This document shows, one piece after another, positions 1 to 9,615 of a stretch of DNA of 64,000 bases (positions are counted from its first letter, which is position 1; the number at the start of each line of letters is the position of its first letter). The position numbers and the translations under genes are program-made. The DNA is from Shimia_B sp039815465 (GTDB lineage Bacteria > Pseudomonadota > Alphaproteobacteria > Rhodobacterales > Rhodobacteraceae): contig JBCBZG010000006.1 in NCBI GenBank assembly GCA_039815465.1, forward strand, positions 142,931-206,930, read 5' to 3'. Below the pieces are notes generated by a model. That model did not search any database and was not told where the DNA came from. It worked only from the letters and a program-made list of their open reading frames with translations.

Positions 1-453
1 GTCGGTGGCACGGTCACCTAACTCAACGCCACGGGTTTCGCCGTAGCAAAGAGTCGCGACGCCAACGATGTCGAGATAAGCGCAGTGCATAGCGGGATTG
101 TCTGCACAGCGGTGCTCACCTTCCCATTTTACGACGAGGGGCACGAGGACCGCCATCGTTTGGCGCTCTGTCGTTTGGGCTAGCGCTGGAATAGCCGCCG
201 AGAGGGTAACAAGGACAATCACGCCGATAATAAAGCGCCGACGCCAGGCCCCAGCCTTTGGCTGCAGCACCACACGACCCAACAGGCCAAGAATGGCCGT
301 TAGCGCCAAGAGCGCCGACCAAACCAAAGGGTTGGTGTCGATGCCAAAGGCAAAGAAAATCAGGTCGGGCAGGAACACCAGCGCGATAACGACATAAAAG
401 GCGATGGCGGTGTATGAAGTCAGAAGGCGTGCCTTCCAGTTTGGATCAAGCAT
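1..453 (-). CDS. GH24 endolysin with N-terminal membrane segments (partial)
   Basis: This is a lysozyme-type endolysin that would cut peptidoglycan glycan strands at host lysis. The reading frame starts at ATG 453 after a GGAGAG ribosome site and runs off the left edge without a stop. The first 90 residues hold about three hydrophobic stretches (roughly 13-37, 43-63 and 73-91). They are followed by the GH24 signature: KWEG at 109-112 (candidate catalytic Glu111), then YLDIVG (Asp128) and TLCYGET (Thr134). The Asp-Thr spacing of six fits the family. The Glu-Asp gap is about eight residues longer than usual and carries two cysteines (116, 124). N-terminal membrane segments suggest a SAR or otherwise membrane-tethered endolysin, which is an inference. 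Confidence 0.8.
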   Translation of the reverse strand, partial: MLDPNWKARLLTSYTAIAFYVVIALVFLPDLIFFAFGIDTNPLVWSALLALTAILGLLGRVVLQPKAGAWRRRFIIGVIVLVTLSAAIPALAQTTERQTMAVLVPLVVKWEGEHRCADNPAMHCAYLDIVGVATLCYGETRGVELGDRATD

Positions 454-468
454 GTCAGCTCTCCACAG

Positions 469-489
469 AAAAGCCCGCATAAGGCGGGC
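469..489 (-). terminator. Rho-independent terminator
   Basis: On the minus strand GCCCGC and GCGGGC pair around a short loop and are followed by TTTT. It lies after the gene ending at 532 and just before the endolysin start, so it would end or attenuate late transcription entering the lysis gene. Confidence 0.65.
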
Positions 490-531
490 GAGGGTTACAG
501 CAAGGAAATTGGGTTTGGGTTCGGCTCAGCC

Positions 532-1161
532 CTAAAGGTCTGGATACCGAGCGGGCGCCATCTTGTCCCCAATGAGAAAAGGGAGCTGTGGCGGAACGAT
601 TACCGTTTGGTGACCTGGACAGTCGGGATAGTGAAAGTCATTGAGCCAAGCGAGGCCACTGCCCGGCGTAACGCCGTCATCGCTCGGGATGCGCGCAAAG
701 TACTCGATAATTTGATCGCGCTCCGGGTCGACCGGCAGATTAATGCCGCGACCATCGGGGCCGACGATGCTGACATCGGAAAACCGATGGAGCGCGTCAG
801 AGCCATTGTAGAACACCAAGTCAAAACTGGGCGCGCCGCAATCGCGCATCTTCCGGATCCTGAACTTGACACGGACGAAGCTGCCTATTTGCCCCGCGCT
901 CACGCTGTGGCCACGACGCGGAAATACCGCAGGGACGGCGTGATTGGGGCTAGGTCTGTGCGTTTCTGGCGAGTCAGCGCCCTCGACGATGCGAAGCACC
1001 TCCCGTTCAAACTCCGCATGCAGCACTGGCAGAACGAATGTGTAAACGAGCCATGATGCTGCAGCCACCAGAACCGAAAGAAGCGACCGATAATGCACTA
1101 TGAAACCGGCAAGCGCACGCCAGGTAAGTCCCCGAGCGCCTGAAGTATTCGATTGATCCAT
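532..1161 (-). CDS. Phage membrane-anchored protein of unknown function
   Basis: A 209-residue protein starts MDQSNTSG and has one hydrophobic segment at about residues 20-46, then a soluble domain of about 160 residues that is rich in charged residues. I do not recognise a family. The position between the tail-fibre genes and the endolysin fits a lysis, superinfection-exclusion or tail-accessory role, but nothing in the sequence decides between them. The long overlapping rightward frame at 607-1056 is treated as a shadow because every neighbour runs leftward. Confidence 0.6.
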   Translation of the reverse strand: MDQSNTSGARGLTWRALAGFIVHYRSLLSVLVAAASWLVYTFVLPVLHAEFEREVLRIVEGADSPETHRPSPNHAVPAVFPRRGHSVSAGQIGSFVRVKFRIRKMRDCGAPSFDLVFYNGSDALHRFSDVSIVGPDGRGINLPVDPERDQIIEYFARIPSDDGVTPGSGLAWLNDFHYPDCPGHQTVIVPPQLPFLIGDKMAPARYPDL

Positions 1162-1219
1162 TTATGATTTCTCCAAAGAAAGTGGCGCGAACCTCGAAAG
1201 GCTCACGCCATCCCGTTGT

Positions 1220-1654
1220 CTACAGGTCGCCGCTTAGCGCCTCTGTGACCGCAGTGGCGCGCGCCTCCATTTCAGCGATGGCGACGTCCGCGCCTTTGGC
1301 GAGATGCGGCAGCTTGGTTACACCGCTCTCGACACGGGCCAGGAGCGGCGCGGTCAGATCAGCCAAGGGCTGCGCGGCGGCCCGCACTTCCGCGAGGCTG
1401 TTCGCAGTCGAAAGCGCCTTAGACAGCTTGGCGAGTTCGAGCAAAGCGAGGGCAGCGGCGTCCGACGTGGTGCCGAGCAGCGACTTTGTATCCCCCGCAG
1501 TCGCGGCGATCTGCTGGCGAATTGCAATGCGCGCCGTACGCGCCATTTCCGCCTGTTCCGCCGCCGCAATGGCCCCCGCGCTGTAGCCGAGCTGCGCGGC
1601 CTCTTCCGGCGTGGTGTTGGCCGTCACGCGGCCATCTTCGTCTACTGTGATCAT
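1220..1654 (-). CDS. Phage tail-accessory protein, unknown
   Basis: This 144-residue, alanine-rich, probably helical protein begins MITVDEDGRV and has several heptad-like stretches (AAAEQAEMARTARIAIRQQI and later AEMEARATAVTEAL). It sits directly downstream of the tail-fibre gene, starting 20 bp after its stop, with GGAA upstream of the ATG. The place and composition suit a fibre-associated or fibre-assembly protein. No family is recognised and no catalytic motif is seen. Confidence 0.6.
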   Translation of the reverse strand: MITVDEDGRVTANTTPEEAAQLGYSAGAIAAAEQAEMARTARIAIRQQIAATAGDTKSLLGTTSDAAALALLELAKLSKALSTANSLAEVRAAAQPLADLTAPLLARVESGVTKLPHLAKGADVAIAEMEARATAVTEALSGDL

Positions 1655-1673
1655 GGGAGTGTTCCTTCTCGGA

Positions 1674-2786
1674 TCAGTTCATCAGAACGTTTTGGCCAAG
1701 GGTTCCACCCTCGTGGTATTGGAACCCGTTTTGCGCGGTCACCGAAACGCGGGCGATGCTCGCGGTCCCGTTTGCGAGGCGCTTCACTCCGAAGCCCGGC
1801 CCATCGCAGGTCATATTGCCAAGTTGGAGATGCGCGTTAGCCTCGAAAGCGGACATGATGCCGGTGGTGTCCGCAAATGTGACGGTGCCCCAACGCATCT
1901 GGACGGTCATGTCGCAGGAATAACGACACATCGTGTCGTTAAGGGCGTCCCAAGGCAGCCCGGCGTCAGCCTTAGCAGGCATGGCCCAATCCACCCCGTT
2001 CGACAAAATGCCCCCGCCATGGACGTCGGCGCTGAAGCCGTTCACCAGGTTGTGGGTGCCGTTAGAGACGGCAGTTGGGGCGACAATTGGGTTTGCCCCG
2101 CCGCCGGTCGGCAAGAACCGCACAGACCGGCCCCGCAAGAAGTTCACCTGGTTCACGACATGGGTTTGATCCCGCATGAGACGAAGGGTCAGATGGCAAC
2201 CGTAAGGCGCGGCGTCCATGGCTTCGTCTATGGTCTCAAAGAACACCCCGTCAGCACTAACACCGCCAAGTTCGCTGTCGATGATCGCTTGGAAGCCGAT
2301 CCGATCATCAACAACGGCCGGAACTTGCGCCAGAATGCTCGCCTCGATGTTTGCGGGGTTGACGAGGAGCCGATCCGCCTCTGCCTCCTGCGCCGCCGTC
2401 TCGGCCCGCAGCGCGGCTTCGAGGGTCTGGGCATCGACGTCAGCGTCACGCACCACCGCCTCGGTCAGAAGCGTCGCGAGGTCATGGGAGCCCGCCGCAG
2501 TCACCTGGAACGACCCGAGCTTATAGGCGACTTCTACACCTGACTCCGCGATGTACGCGACCGCGTTATAGTGCGAGTTCTCGAACCCGCGCTCGTTGGC
2601 CCAAAGGTCGAGGCTGATATTGCCATTGGCGTCGGTCACGGCCTCAAATGGCTTGCCGAGAACAACGGCATTCGACGTCAGATCAGAGCTTGCCACTGAC
2701 AGGGTGAACTTCACCCGCGCATTGGCGATTGGGTCAGAGTTGGGCAGCGTGAGCTGCCCCCCGACTGTAACGGTAGGCAAGGCCAT
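1674..2786 (-). CDS. Tail fibre/tail spike protein
   Basis: This 370-residue protein has an N-terminal beta-rich module (MALPTVTVGGQL, about residues 1-110) of the kind that attaches fibres to the tail tip. A short helical linker rich in Ala and Glu follows (about 115-145). After that comes a beta-rich C-terminal part with GGVSADGVFFETIDEAMDAAP-type sequence typical of parallel beta-helix spikes. It lies immediately downstream of the tail-tip gene, where receptor-binding proteins usually are. Its role would be adsorption to the host surface. The assignment rests on position and sequence style rather than a named family. Confidence 0.7.
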   Translation of the reverse strand: MALPTVTVGGQLTLPNSDPIANARVKFTLSVASSDLTSNAVVLGKPFEAVTDANGNISLDLWANERGFENSHYNAVAYIAESGVEVAYKLGSFQVTAAGSHDLATLLTEAVVRDADVDAQTLEAALRAETAAQEAEADRLLVNPANIEASILAQVPAVVDDRIGFQAIIDSELGGVSADGVFFETIDEAMDAAPYGCHLTLRLMRDQTHVVNQVNFLRGRSVRFLPTGGGANPIVAPTAVSNGTHNLVNGFSADVHGGGILSNGVDWAMPAKADAGLPWDALNDTMCRYSCDMTVQMRWGTVTFADTTGIMSAFEANAHLQLGNMTCDGPGFGVKRLANGTASIARVSVTAQNGFQYHEGGTLGQNVLMN

Positions 2787-2807
2787 AAGAGCTTCCTTCT
2801 TTCTGGT

Positions 2808-4631
2808 TTAGAGTGTGTCTTCCGGGTCGTCTGTGGACGTCCCAAAGGGGGCGATGGCGCGCAGGCTGTAGATGCGACCTTGACCGTCGTTGGCAGGATC
2901 GACAGGCCACTGTGTCGAATAAGACTGGCCGGTGCCGGACCAGTCAAAGGTCACAAGCGTCACGGGCTCATGCCCTACCTCGCGCACCCGCAGCGCGTAG
3001 CTATCAACCGAAGGCGAAACACTGCCGGTGAAGTTGACAACGACATTGCCACCCGAACGGTTGACGCTGAACAAAGTAGCGGGATGGACCACCGGCGGCG
3101 GAGGCGGGTCATCATAGGTTTCGTCAAACACCTGCTCATCGGCTTGCGTAAAGTCGAATTGGTCGGCTGGCTGGCCGAGCATCACGCAGTCATAGTGCAC
3201 GGCATGGCCACCGGATTTGAGCGGCGTGCAGACCGCCGTAGCCTCCTGCATCTCATAATCGCGCGCGATGACCGGCATCTCGGGCGGATTGACCGTACCG
3301 ACCGTGCCCGCTGGCCAGTCTTCCACTTCTGGCCCGAACTGCGCGGTCAGGCGCTTGGGTTTGAGGCGCCCGCGTAGGTATGCCTTTTGAAGGCGCATCG
3401 CCTGTGTCGCAGACGACACCATGCCAAAGGACAGCGGCTCGATGCGCCCCGTCGCCGCTCCACCGGACACCACATCTGAGGCCCAAAGGATTGGCAACGT
3501 CGTTTCCACCCAGCCTCGGCGCTCTGATATGAAGCGCGTCTCGACCCCCTCGGGAACCTGCCCCGATGGATCCTCTTCGTCGTACTCAAGCTGCTCCCCA
3601 ATCGGGTTCCCGAAAGCGAGCCCGGTGTGATTTACGCGTCCCGGCACGTAGTTCACAATGCCGCCGATCTTTACGAGGCGCGACGCTGCGGCTTGTAGAA
3701 CAGGCGCCAGAAGATCGTATTCGCGGGTCTGGAGCTGAACGATGCCGTGACACTCAAACCAGCCTTCCTGATCGCCGTCCACGCGCGTGTAGATAGTTTC
3801 CTCATAGCTCGCGCCTTCGGTAAAGCTATCGAGGTTCAGGCTTTCCGCCGAGCGCGCCAGGGCGCGGCGGTTTAACGATAGATCGAGCGCCACGAGTGCC
3901 GGGGTCGCAGACCAATCATGGGTCTCGGGGTCCGCTATGTCATGGGTCGGGTTGCGCGGGTCAAACACACGGCTCCAGTATCCATCGACTTTAAAGCTCG
4001 GAACTTTGCCACCCCAACGCGCCTGCGCTTGACCGCTGTCGCCATAGTCGAGCCGGACCCATAGCATGGTCATACCAAGTCCAATGTCGCTCGCCGAGAA
4101 GACGTCCGGGTCGTTGATCTCATCGAGCCATTGCTGCGGCGGTTTCGCGTGGTTGCCGACACTCGCCCAAAGCCGGACGACGCCGTCCCAAGGCGCGGTT
4201 TCGACGTTGGCTCCTAGGTCCATATCATAGAGGCTGTTATCCACATCGTTCGCCACATCGATGCTGGTGTCGTTCAGCTTGAAACTGAAGCCTCCGAGCG
4301 ATGGACGCGAGTTGAGGATATACGCATCATATCTGATGTTTCCCGACACATATCGAAAAACGCGGATCCCTTCGAGCTGGCACTTGCCATAGGCGTAACG
4401 ATAGAACGGCGCGGTCGAGATCACCCCGGCGCGAAGCTGCTGTTGGACTGCCGCCGATGCTGCTTGCCTGGCCTTGTTGGCCGCGTAGATCGCCCCACCG
4501 ATCACCACCACCGACGACAGGGCTGCACCAAGGGTCAGGCTGCCAATGAGGAGCGTCCCGAGACCCGCGACACCCGCTGCGGCACCCGCGGTTAAACCGG
4601 CGGCTGCAACGGCTACAACGACGGGCGGCAC
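2808..4631 (-). CDS. Tail tip / host-specificity protein (lambda J-like)
   Basis: This is the central tail-tip protein, which closes the distal tail and carries receptor-binding structures. The start chosen is GTG 4631, preceded by TGGAGG. It gives 607 residues and a 19-base overlap with the upstream gene; the longer frame to 4697 only adds out-of-place sequence. The N-terminus is a glycine/alanine-rich hydrophobic segment (about residues 2-60), as in many tip proteins of GTA-like and lambda-like tails. The C-terminal 100 residues after a PPPPPVV linker look like a fibronectin type III domain. It lies in the expected order after L-, K- and M-like genes. Confidence 0.8.
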   Translation of the reverse strand: MPPVVVAVAAAGLTAGAAAGVAGLGTLLIGSLTLGAALSSVVVIGGAIYAANKARQAASAAVQQQLRAGVISTAPFYRYAYGKCQLEGIRVFRYVSGNIRYDAYILNSRPSLGGFSFKLNDTSIDVANDVDNSLYDMDLGANVETAPWDGVVRLWASVGNHAKPPQQWLDEINDPDVFSASDIGLGMTMLWVRLDYGDSGQAQARWGGKVPSFKVDGYWSRVFDPRNPTHDIADPETHDWSATPALVALDLSLNRRALARSAESLNLDSFTEGASYEETIYTRVDGDQEGWFECHGIVQLQTREYDLLAPVLQAAASRLVKIGGIVNYVPGRVNHTGLAFGNPIGEQLEYDEEDPSGQVPEGVETRFISERRGWVETTLPILWASDVVSGGAATGRIEPLSFGMVSSATQAMRLQKAYLRGRLKPKRLTAQFGPEVEDWPAGTVGTVNPPEMPVIARDYEMQEATAVCTPLKSGGHAVHYDCVMLGQPADQFDFTQADEQVFDETYDDPPPPPVVHPATLFSVNRSGGNVVVNFTGSVSPSVDSYALRVREVGHEPVTLVTFDWSGTGQSYSTQWPVDPANDGQGRIYSLRAIAPFGTSTDDPEDTL

Positions 4632-4993
4632 ATTGGCCTCCAGATCACAGCCGGACGACCAACGCGCGCCATCCCGCGGGACGACTTTCCCCACCAATAG
4701 ACGCCATCAAAGATCGCGCCGCCAAGGCTCGAAGAGAACCCAAAGCACCTCGCCTCCGGCGTCTCTACTTCTGGCCAGCCAAGCGATGCGACATGGGCGG
4801 CAATATCCCCCATGAGATCGGTGCGCATCACCATCGCGCTGTCATAGGTGCCGCGCCAGGGGGCAGCCACGTCTTCATAGCCGAGCGCCAGCAGCACATT
4901 CGCCACCGCCAGGCAACAGTCTGACTTGCCCCACTCAAAAGGGCGAAGGAACTCCTCCGCCACGGCGGCTTGAACGGTCCTCAAGCTGGCCAT
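4613..4993 (-). CDS. DUF6950-type tail assembly protein
   Basis: This 126-residue protein contains the FEWGKSDCCLAVANVLL motif at about residues 18-34. It resembles the Cys-containing N-terminal motif of NlpC/P60-like cell-wall peptidases and of DUF6950 phage proteins. In lambda-type tails the equivalent position is held by K, a tail-assembly peptidase. A second conserved WWGKSSRGMAR-like segment lies near the C-terminus. It overlaps both neighbours (13 bp with the gene before, 19 bp with the tail-tip gene), indicating translational coupling. Enzymatic activity is not proven, and the catalytic His is not obvious. Confidence 0.7.
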   Translation of the reverse strand: MASLRTVQAAVAEEFLRPFEWGKSDCCLAVANVLLALGYEDVAAPWRGTYDSAMVMRTDLMGDIAAHVASLGWPEVETPEARCFGFSSSLGGAIFDGVYWWGKSSRGMARVGRPAVIWRPMCRPSL

Positions 4994-5541
4994 GCAGGTT
5001 CCTCCTCTTCCACCCGCTGCAAATGCCGGTAGAGCGTATCGCCCGCAGGCGCGTTGGCTGCACTGTGCACCGCGGACAGCACTAACCGCGGGTTCTCTTC
5101 ACCCGTTACGATCATGGTCAGATCAACGGTGCGTGCCGTCTCGTCGCGGGCGACGCGGATTTTCGGGCCACGGATGTAGCCGAAGAACTCCGATTTGAGA
5201 TCGCCATAAAGCAACCGGTCAGGGCTGAAGTAGCCACTCATTAGCCTGACCTCGGCGCCAATGGCGTCCTCGTTGAACGGGTCGTTCATCAGGTCATCAG
5301 GAATTCCGAGCAGACCCAGCTCAAGCCGATCTTCGCCACCTGCGTCGCCGCTGACGACTGCCGAGATCGAGCCCAGCCCCCCGACACCGAGATAAGTCAC
5401 GCCATCAATCTCAATCTTGCCCTGGGCAGTATGAGCCAACACAGGCTCACCCGGCCAGTCAATCCACAGGAACACGATCCGGTGCTTTGCTGCGCCACTG
5501 ACGAGGTGCTCGCGGCGCGTGATGTTAGGATGTCGCGCCAT
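4981..5541 (-). CDS. Minor tail protein (BR0599/L-like)
   Basis: This 186-residue protein starts MARHPNITRREHLVSGA and resembles the phage_BR0599-type minor tail proteins found between distal tail protein and peptidase genes. It has alternating beta segments (FLWIDWP, GKIEIDGVTYLG, RLELGLLGIP) and an acidic tail. No catalytic motif is visible. It overlaps the preceding gene by 17 bp and the following gene by 13 bp. A role in tail-tip assembly follows from position. Confidence 0.65.
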   Translation of the reverse strand: MARHPNITRREHLVSGAAKHRIVFLWIDWPGEPVLAHTAQGKIEIDGVTYLGVGGLGSISAVVSGDAGGEDRLELGLLGIPDDLMNDPFNEDAIGAEVRLMSGYFSPDRLLYGDLKSEFFGYIRGPKIRVARDETARTVDLTMIVTGEENPRLVLSAVHSAANAPAGDTLYRHLQRVEEEEPAWPA

Positions 5542-6211
5542 AGGGATCCCTCAAGGTCAGACCTTCCGACCGCTCTGCCGCAAACACTTCAACAAAGCTC
5601 AACTCAAAGGAGCCGTGGCCGTCACCATCAATTTCGCCCGATTTGACTTCAACTAGTTGGAACAGCCCGAAGCTGGCTGGACAAAAGACGTCTGCACCAA
5701 CGGAGGCAGCGACAGAGACAAACGGGGACACCTCGAGGGTGGCCATCCCCCCGGCATCCGCCAGCGCCTCCCGACGGGTCGTATAGCTCTCGCCACCGAT
5801 ACGAACCGCGGTACGCGCGGCGATCCGAATGTGCGGCGAGAATCCGGCCACGTTGATACGAGCTGCACCCGCCACGGCTGGGCTTACCAAAGTGTGCAAT
5901 GCCTGAATTGCCAGAGCGCCCGACCCATCATTCATCACCACGCCCTTCAGCGGGCAGGTCAGGTGCCGTTCCCAATCCCAAAGCAGGGCAAGATTTGCTC
6001 CATATCCAAGGTCAGCCAAGAACGCGTCATAGGCGGCGTGCTGCACCGCTGTCTTGAGCGGGGCCTTGGCCACGGCGCGAATACGCTCTTGCCCCTGGAA
6101 GACGCGGACAGAGCCCGACAGAAGCCCCCGCTGCACCAGGCCACCGTCTTCTGGCCTCCAGCTCGAAGACTTTACCGATAGCGCTTCCGGCCAAGGAATG
6201 ACGGGCGTCAT
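5525..6211 (-). CDS. Minor/distal tail protein
   Basis: This 228-residue protein starts MTPVIPWPEALSV immediately after the tape-measure gene, with a 4-base overlap (ATGA). In lambda-like gene order this is the distal tail protein or M-like slot, linking tube and tip. The sequence is beta-rich and without recognisable catalytic residues. The assignment is from gene order and general composition. Confidence 0.65.
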   Translation of the reverse strand: MTPVIPWPEALSVKSSSWRPEDGGLVQRGLLSGSVRVFQGQERIRAVAKAPLKTAVQHAAYDAFLADLGYGANLALLWDWERHLTCPLKGVVMNDGSGALAIQALHTLVSPAVAGAARINVAGFSPHIRIAARTAVRIGGESYTTRREALADAGGMATLEVSPFVSVAASVGADVFCPASFGLFQLVEVKSGEIDGDGHGSFELSFVEVFAAERSEGLTLRDPYGATS

Positions 6212-9200
6212 GTCTCGAGATACCCGGGATTGGCGCGCGCGACGCGCTGGACCTGCCGCACAGTTGCCGCCTGATGGCGCGCAAGCACTGGCTCAAGCTC
6301 TGCCTTGACCTCCTGCATCGTGAGGCCACTGCCGTCGAGCGAGATGGCGAGCGACGCATCAAGGATCATCGTCCCAACGGCAGGGGCAACCATCGGCGGC
6401 GCGGGAAGCGCTTGCGGTTGTGCCGGCATGTCCAATGTCACCGGAATGGTCCGCCCATCCGGCAGCGGCACAAAGGCTTCTGGCTGGGCCCCTTCCCCGA
6501 ACTCAGCAAACTGGCGCGCATACGCGATGCCGCCTTTCGCGTATCGGCGCAGCGGCACGGGACCAGCAGGCGTCATCACGCCACCCATTGCAAAAGCAGG
6601 CGCGGGAGGGCCAACAAGCGTCGGGTTCGCTCCAACCAAGGCCGCTCCAAACCCGGCGACGCCCCCGCCAGCGAACAAAGCTTGGAACGCGGCCACACCG
6701 TTCATCTCAAGGAGTTGGAGAAACACCGCGGTAAGCACGTCGCTCAAATCCCCGCCGCGCGCGATTACACTCGCCATAGTGTTGGCGATCCCAGCAAAGG
6801 CTTCTGCTCCAACCTGGCCCAAACGACGCGTCGCCTCATCGAGCCGTGCCACTTGGTCGCTTTCAGCTCCATAGGCCTCGACCAGCGTTGCCCGTGCCGC
6901 GGTGATCTCTGCCGTCTGCTCGGCCTGTTCCTCGAAAACGGTGCGCGTGTCGGCGTAAATCCGGTCGGCCAAGGCTTGCGCATCGGTCAAACGCCGCTTC
7001 TGTTCGGAGCCTGTCGAGCGGGCCAATCTGCGCGCCTGTTCAAGCCGCCCTTGCTCGGCAAGCCTAAGCTTCTCTTCCTCCTCCGCCGCGGCAACGCGCG
7101 CAGCCCTTTGGCGGGCAATGTCTGCCACGGCACCATCAGGCGCTGCGTCAGGAACGGAGACGGAGCGGTCGAAGTCGAGACCGGCCAAAGCCCCGGCCCG
7201 CGCGACAGGATCCGCGGTAGATGAGATGACCCGCTGACGTGCCAGGGACGCCTCGCCCGCCGCCACAAGATCGCGCGCCTCCTTTGAGGCATCGGCGAGC
7301 GCATCCGTGAGTGTGTAGGCCGATGAAACTGCATCATCCAACTCTGCGACAAAGCCGTCGAGGGTCTGTTGATCCAGCTCGTGGCCACCGTACAACGCAT
7401 CTTCGAGCTTTGCATCGAGATCAAGTAGCTTTGCCCGCGCCTGGCCGTTCTCGTCGAAGGGCACGTGGCGCATCGCTTCTAAGGTTTCAGTAACGGTGCT
7501 GCGCAACACTGCAACCGTTCCAAGCGACCCTCTAACCCGAACATGCGTCCCATCGATTGCGGCGTCGATATTGGCGAGAGCCTCTCGCCAACTCGCCGTC
7601 AGGCTCGTGTCTCCCGCCGCGATTGCAGACTGCAGCGCCTTCTCAGCGTCCGATTTTGCCAGAGCAAGCTCTTCTAGGCGCGCAATTCCATCCGCGTATG
7701 TGTCTAGCAATTCAGCCTGGCGTGACCGGAGATCCTCTAAATTTGCAGCCGGATTAGACGCCTGCGACCCGTTCGATCTTTCGCGTAGTGTCGCTTCGAG
7801 AAGGCCTAAATTTTGCTCCCGCTCCTGCAGGGCCATAAGGTCTTCTATGAACGCCTCGTAATCAGAGAGATAGGCCTTGTCTTTACCGGAGCGATCCGCA
7901 GCTGGCGTGTCGAGAATTGACCGAATGTTCTCACCGATCCGGGCGTCGCGCTGCTCAAGCGTGAACGCAAGGCGCTGATCACCTGGACGTTTCGGGCTTA
8001 GCTTGACCCGCTGCTCATCAACGGCGGAACGCGCAGCGTCCAGTGCCGCGCGCTGGGTCGCGATAAAGACCCCAGCGAGCTCCCGATTCTTCGCGATCCG
8101 CTTTTCAAGCGCAGCCACCTCTTGCTCGGCAGTGATCCGCGCCACATCGCCCTGGTCCGCAATGGCCTGTGTAAGCCGCTCTTGGGCTTGAGCAAGAGCT
8201 TCAGTGTCAGCTTCGATGGCACGACGCGTTGCGGCGTGTTTCTCCGGCAGGCCATCGATCTTGGTCAAGGCATCATCGAAACGCTCTCCGGCCGATTTTG
8301 CGTTGCCTGCAAAGATGGTGAGCGCCGTTGCGCCCATCAGCACCAGTCCAGGCACGCCGCCAAAGAAGGAAAGCGTTCGACGCAGGAAGAGCATCGAGTT
8401 AGCTGCCGCACGGGTCGTGAAATTCAAACGATCCTGCGCGACCTCAAATCGGTTCACCGCGGCAGTCGCGGCAACGGATGCAGCCTGGTACTGCGCTTGA
8501 GCCTTGGAGAGCTTACGCAGCCCTGCATCCACCCGTGTTTGGGCCGCGCCCTTTGCTTGAAGCGATTGCAAACTGGCCTGCGCCGCCGTGAGTTCCGCCC
8601 GGCGCGTGACCAAGGTCTGCCGGGCTTGTTTTGCGCTGGCAGCCGAGGCCACCGCTTCCGCGTTTCGAGCTTCAGCCAGTGAGCGAAACTGCTCCGTCAC
8701 GCCCTGGATGGCACGTCCACCCAAGCCACCCGCCAGGACCGTCGCCACGAGCTGCAGCGATGTCGCAAAGTTCTCTGCGACCTGTGGGTTCTCCCCCATC
8801 GCCTCACCGAGACGGCGCATCCCCGCGATTGCCCGATCAGAGGCTCCGAGCGCTTGGTCTAACGCCTCGACCTGCACAATCGCGCCGTTCTGGATGACGG
8901 TCATGGCGTCACCCCACGTCAGCTCGACTTGCGAGAAACGCGCCTTCGTCTCCGCCTCCAGGCTTTGCAGCGCGCCGATCATCACTTCAGTCGTCAGCAG
9001 GCTTTCCCGACCCAGCTCCTTGAGCTGCGACCGCGTCCCGCCCGCCTGCTGGGCCAAGGCATCAAGTAGCTCGACAGGGGCATTTTCGGCGATGGACCGG
9101 AGTTCTTCACCGTCGAGGTAGCCTTTATTCAGCGCCTGGCTGAACTGAAGCATGGTTGACGCGCGTTCAGACTGAGCGCGCCCGCCAAGTGCGAGTAGGC

Positions 9201-9615
9201 GGTTCAACGTAGCAACCTGGCTGACGGTTTCATCAAGTGGCTGGCGGTCCTGCAGAACCTTGTGAAAACGCTGTGCGCCCTGCGCCATCGTCTCAAAGCC
9301 GGTCAGTGTGGCCGTCGACTCCTGGAACAGCATCTCAAAGGTGCCCTGGCTTTCATCGCCCATCTCACGCATAGCATTGCGCACCCGCGTCGCCTGATCC
9401 GAAAACCGCACCAGCTCACGGCCCGAGAACGCTGTCGCGAACACAGCCGCGAGGCGCGTCGCGCCACGACCCAACCCGGCAAAGCGGTTATCGATGCGCG
9501 TCAAATGCGCGTCGGTCGTGCGCTCAAACCGGTTCAGTCGGCTGTCGAGCCGATTGACGGAACGCAGGAAGGGGCCGTCTTCAGCATCGAAGACAGCTAG
9601 AACTTTACGCATCAT
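6208..9615 (-). CDS. Tail tape measure protein
   Basis: At 1135 residues this is the longest gene of the prophage and sits just after the tail chaperones, which is the fixed position of tape-measure genes. The N-terminal 250 residues resemble the tape-measure domain (RFSDQATRVRNAMREMG, then the LNKGYLDGEELRSIAENAP motif). Long Ala/Glu/Arg-rich coiled-coil segments follow at about 310-400 and 470-560. A hydrophobic segment at about 415-440 (VPGLVLMGATALTIFAG) and a glycine-rich patch near residue 1000 are the usual membrane-active parts. Its length would set a tail of roughly 170 nm by the common 1.5 angstrom per residue rule. Confidence 0.95.
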   Translation of the reverse strand: MMRKVLAVFDAEDGPFLRSVNRLDSRLNRFERTTDAHLTRIDNRFAGLGRGATRLAAVFATAFSGRELVRFSDQATRVRNAMREMGDESQGTFEMLFQESTATLTGFETMAQGAQRFHKVLQDRQPLDETVSQVATLNRLLALGGRAQSERASTMLQFSQALNKGYLDGEELRSIAENAPVELLDALAQQAGGTRSQLKELGRESLLTTEVMIGALQSLEAETKARFSQVELTWGDAMTVIQNGAIVQVEALDQALGASDRAIAGMRRLGEAMGENPQVAENFATSLQLVATVLAGGLGGRAIQGVTEQFRSLAEARNAEAVASAASAKQARQTLVTRRAELTAAQASLQSLQAKGAAQTRVDAGLRKLSKAQAQYQAASVAATAAVNRFEVAQDRLNFTTRAAANSMLFLRRTLSFFGGVPGLVLMGATALTIFAGNAKSAGERFDDALTKIDGLPEKHAATRRAIEADTEALAQAQERLTQAIADQGDVARITAEQEVAALEKRIAKNRELAGVFIATQRAALDAARSAVDEQRVKLSPKRPGDQRLAFTLEQRDARIGENIRSILDTPAADRSGKDKAYLSDYEAFIEDLMALQEREQNLGLLEATLRERSNGSQASNPAANLEDLRSRQAELLDTYADGIARLEELALAKSDAEKALQSAIAAGDTSLTASWREALANIDAAIDGTHVRVRGSLGTVAVLRSTVTETLEAMRHVPFDENGQARAKLLDLDAKLEDALYGGHELDQQTLDGFVAELDDAVSSAYTLTDALADASKEARDLVAAGEASLARQRVISSTADPVARAGALAGLDFDRSVSVPDAAPDGAVADIARQRAARVAAAEEEEKLRLAEQGRLEQARRLARSTGSEQKRRLTDAQALADRIYADTRTVFEEQAEQTAEITAARATLVEAYGAESDQVARLDEATRRLGQVGAEAFAGIANTMASVIARGGDLSDVLTAVFLQLLEMNGVAAFQALFAGGGVAGFGAALVGANPTLVGPPAPAFAMGGVMTPAGPVPLRRYAKGGIAYARQFAEFGEGAQPEAFVPLPDGRTIPVTLDMPAQPQALPAPPMVAPAVGTMILDASLAISLDGSGLTMQEVKAELEPVLARHQAATVRQVQRVARANPGYLET

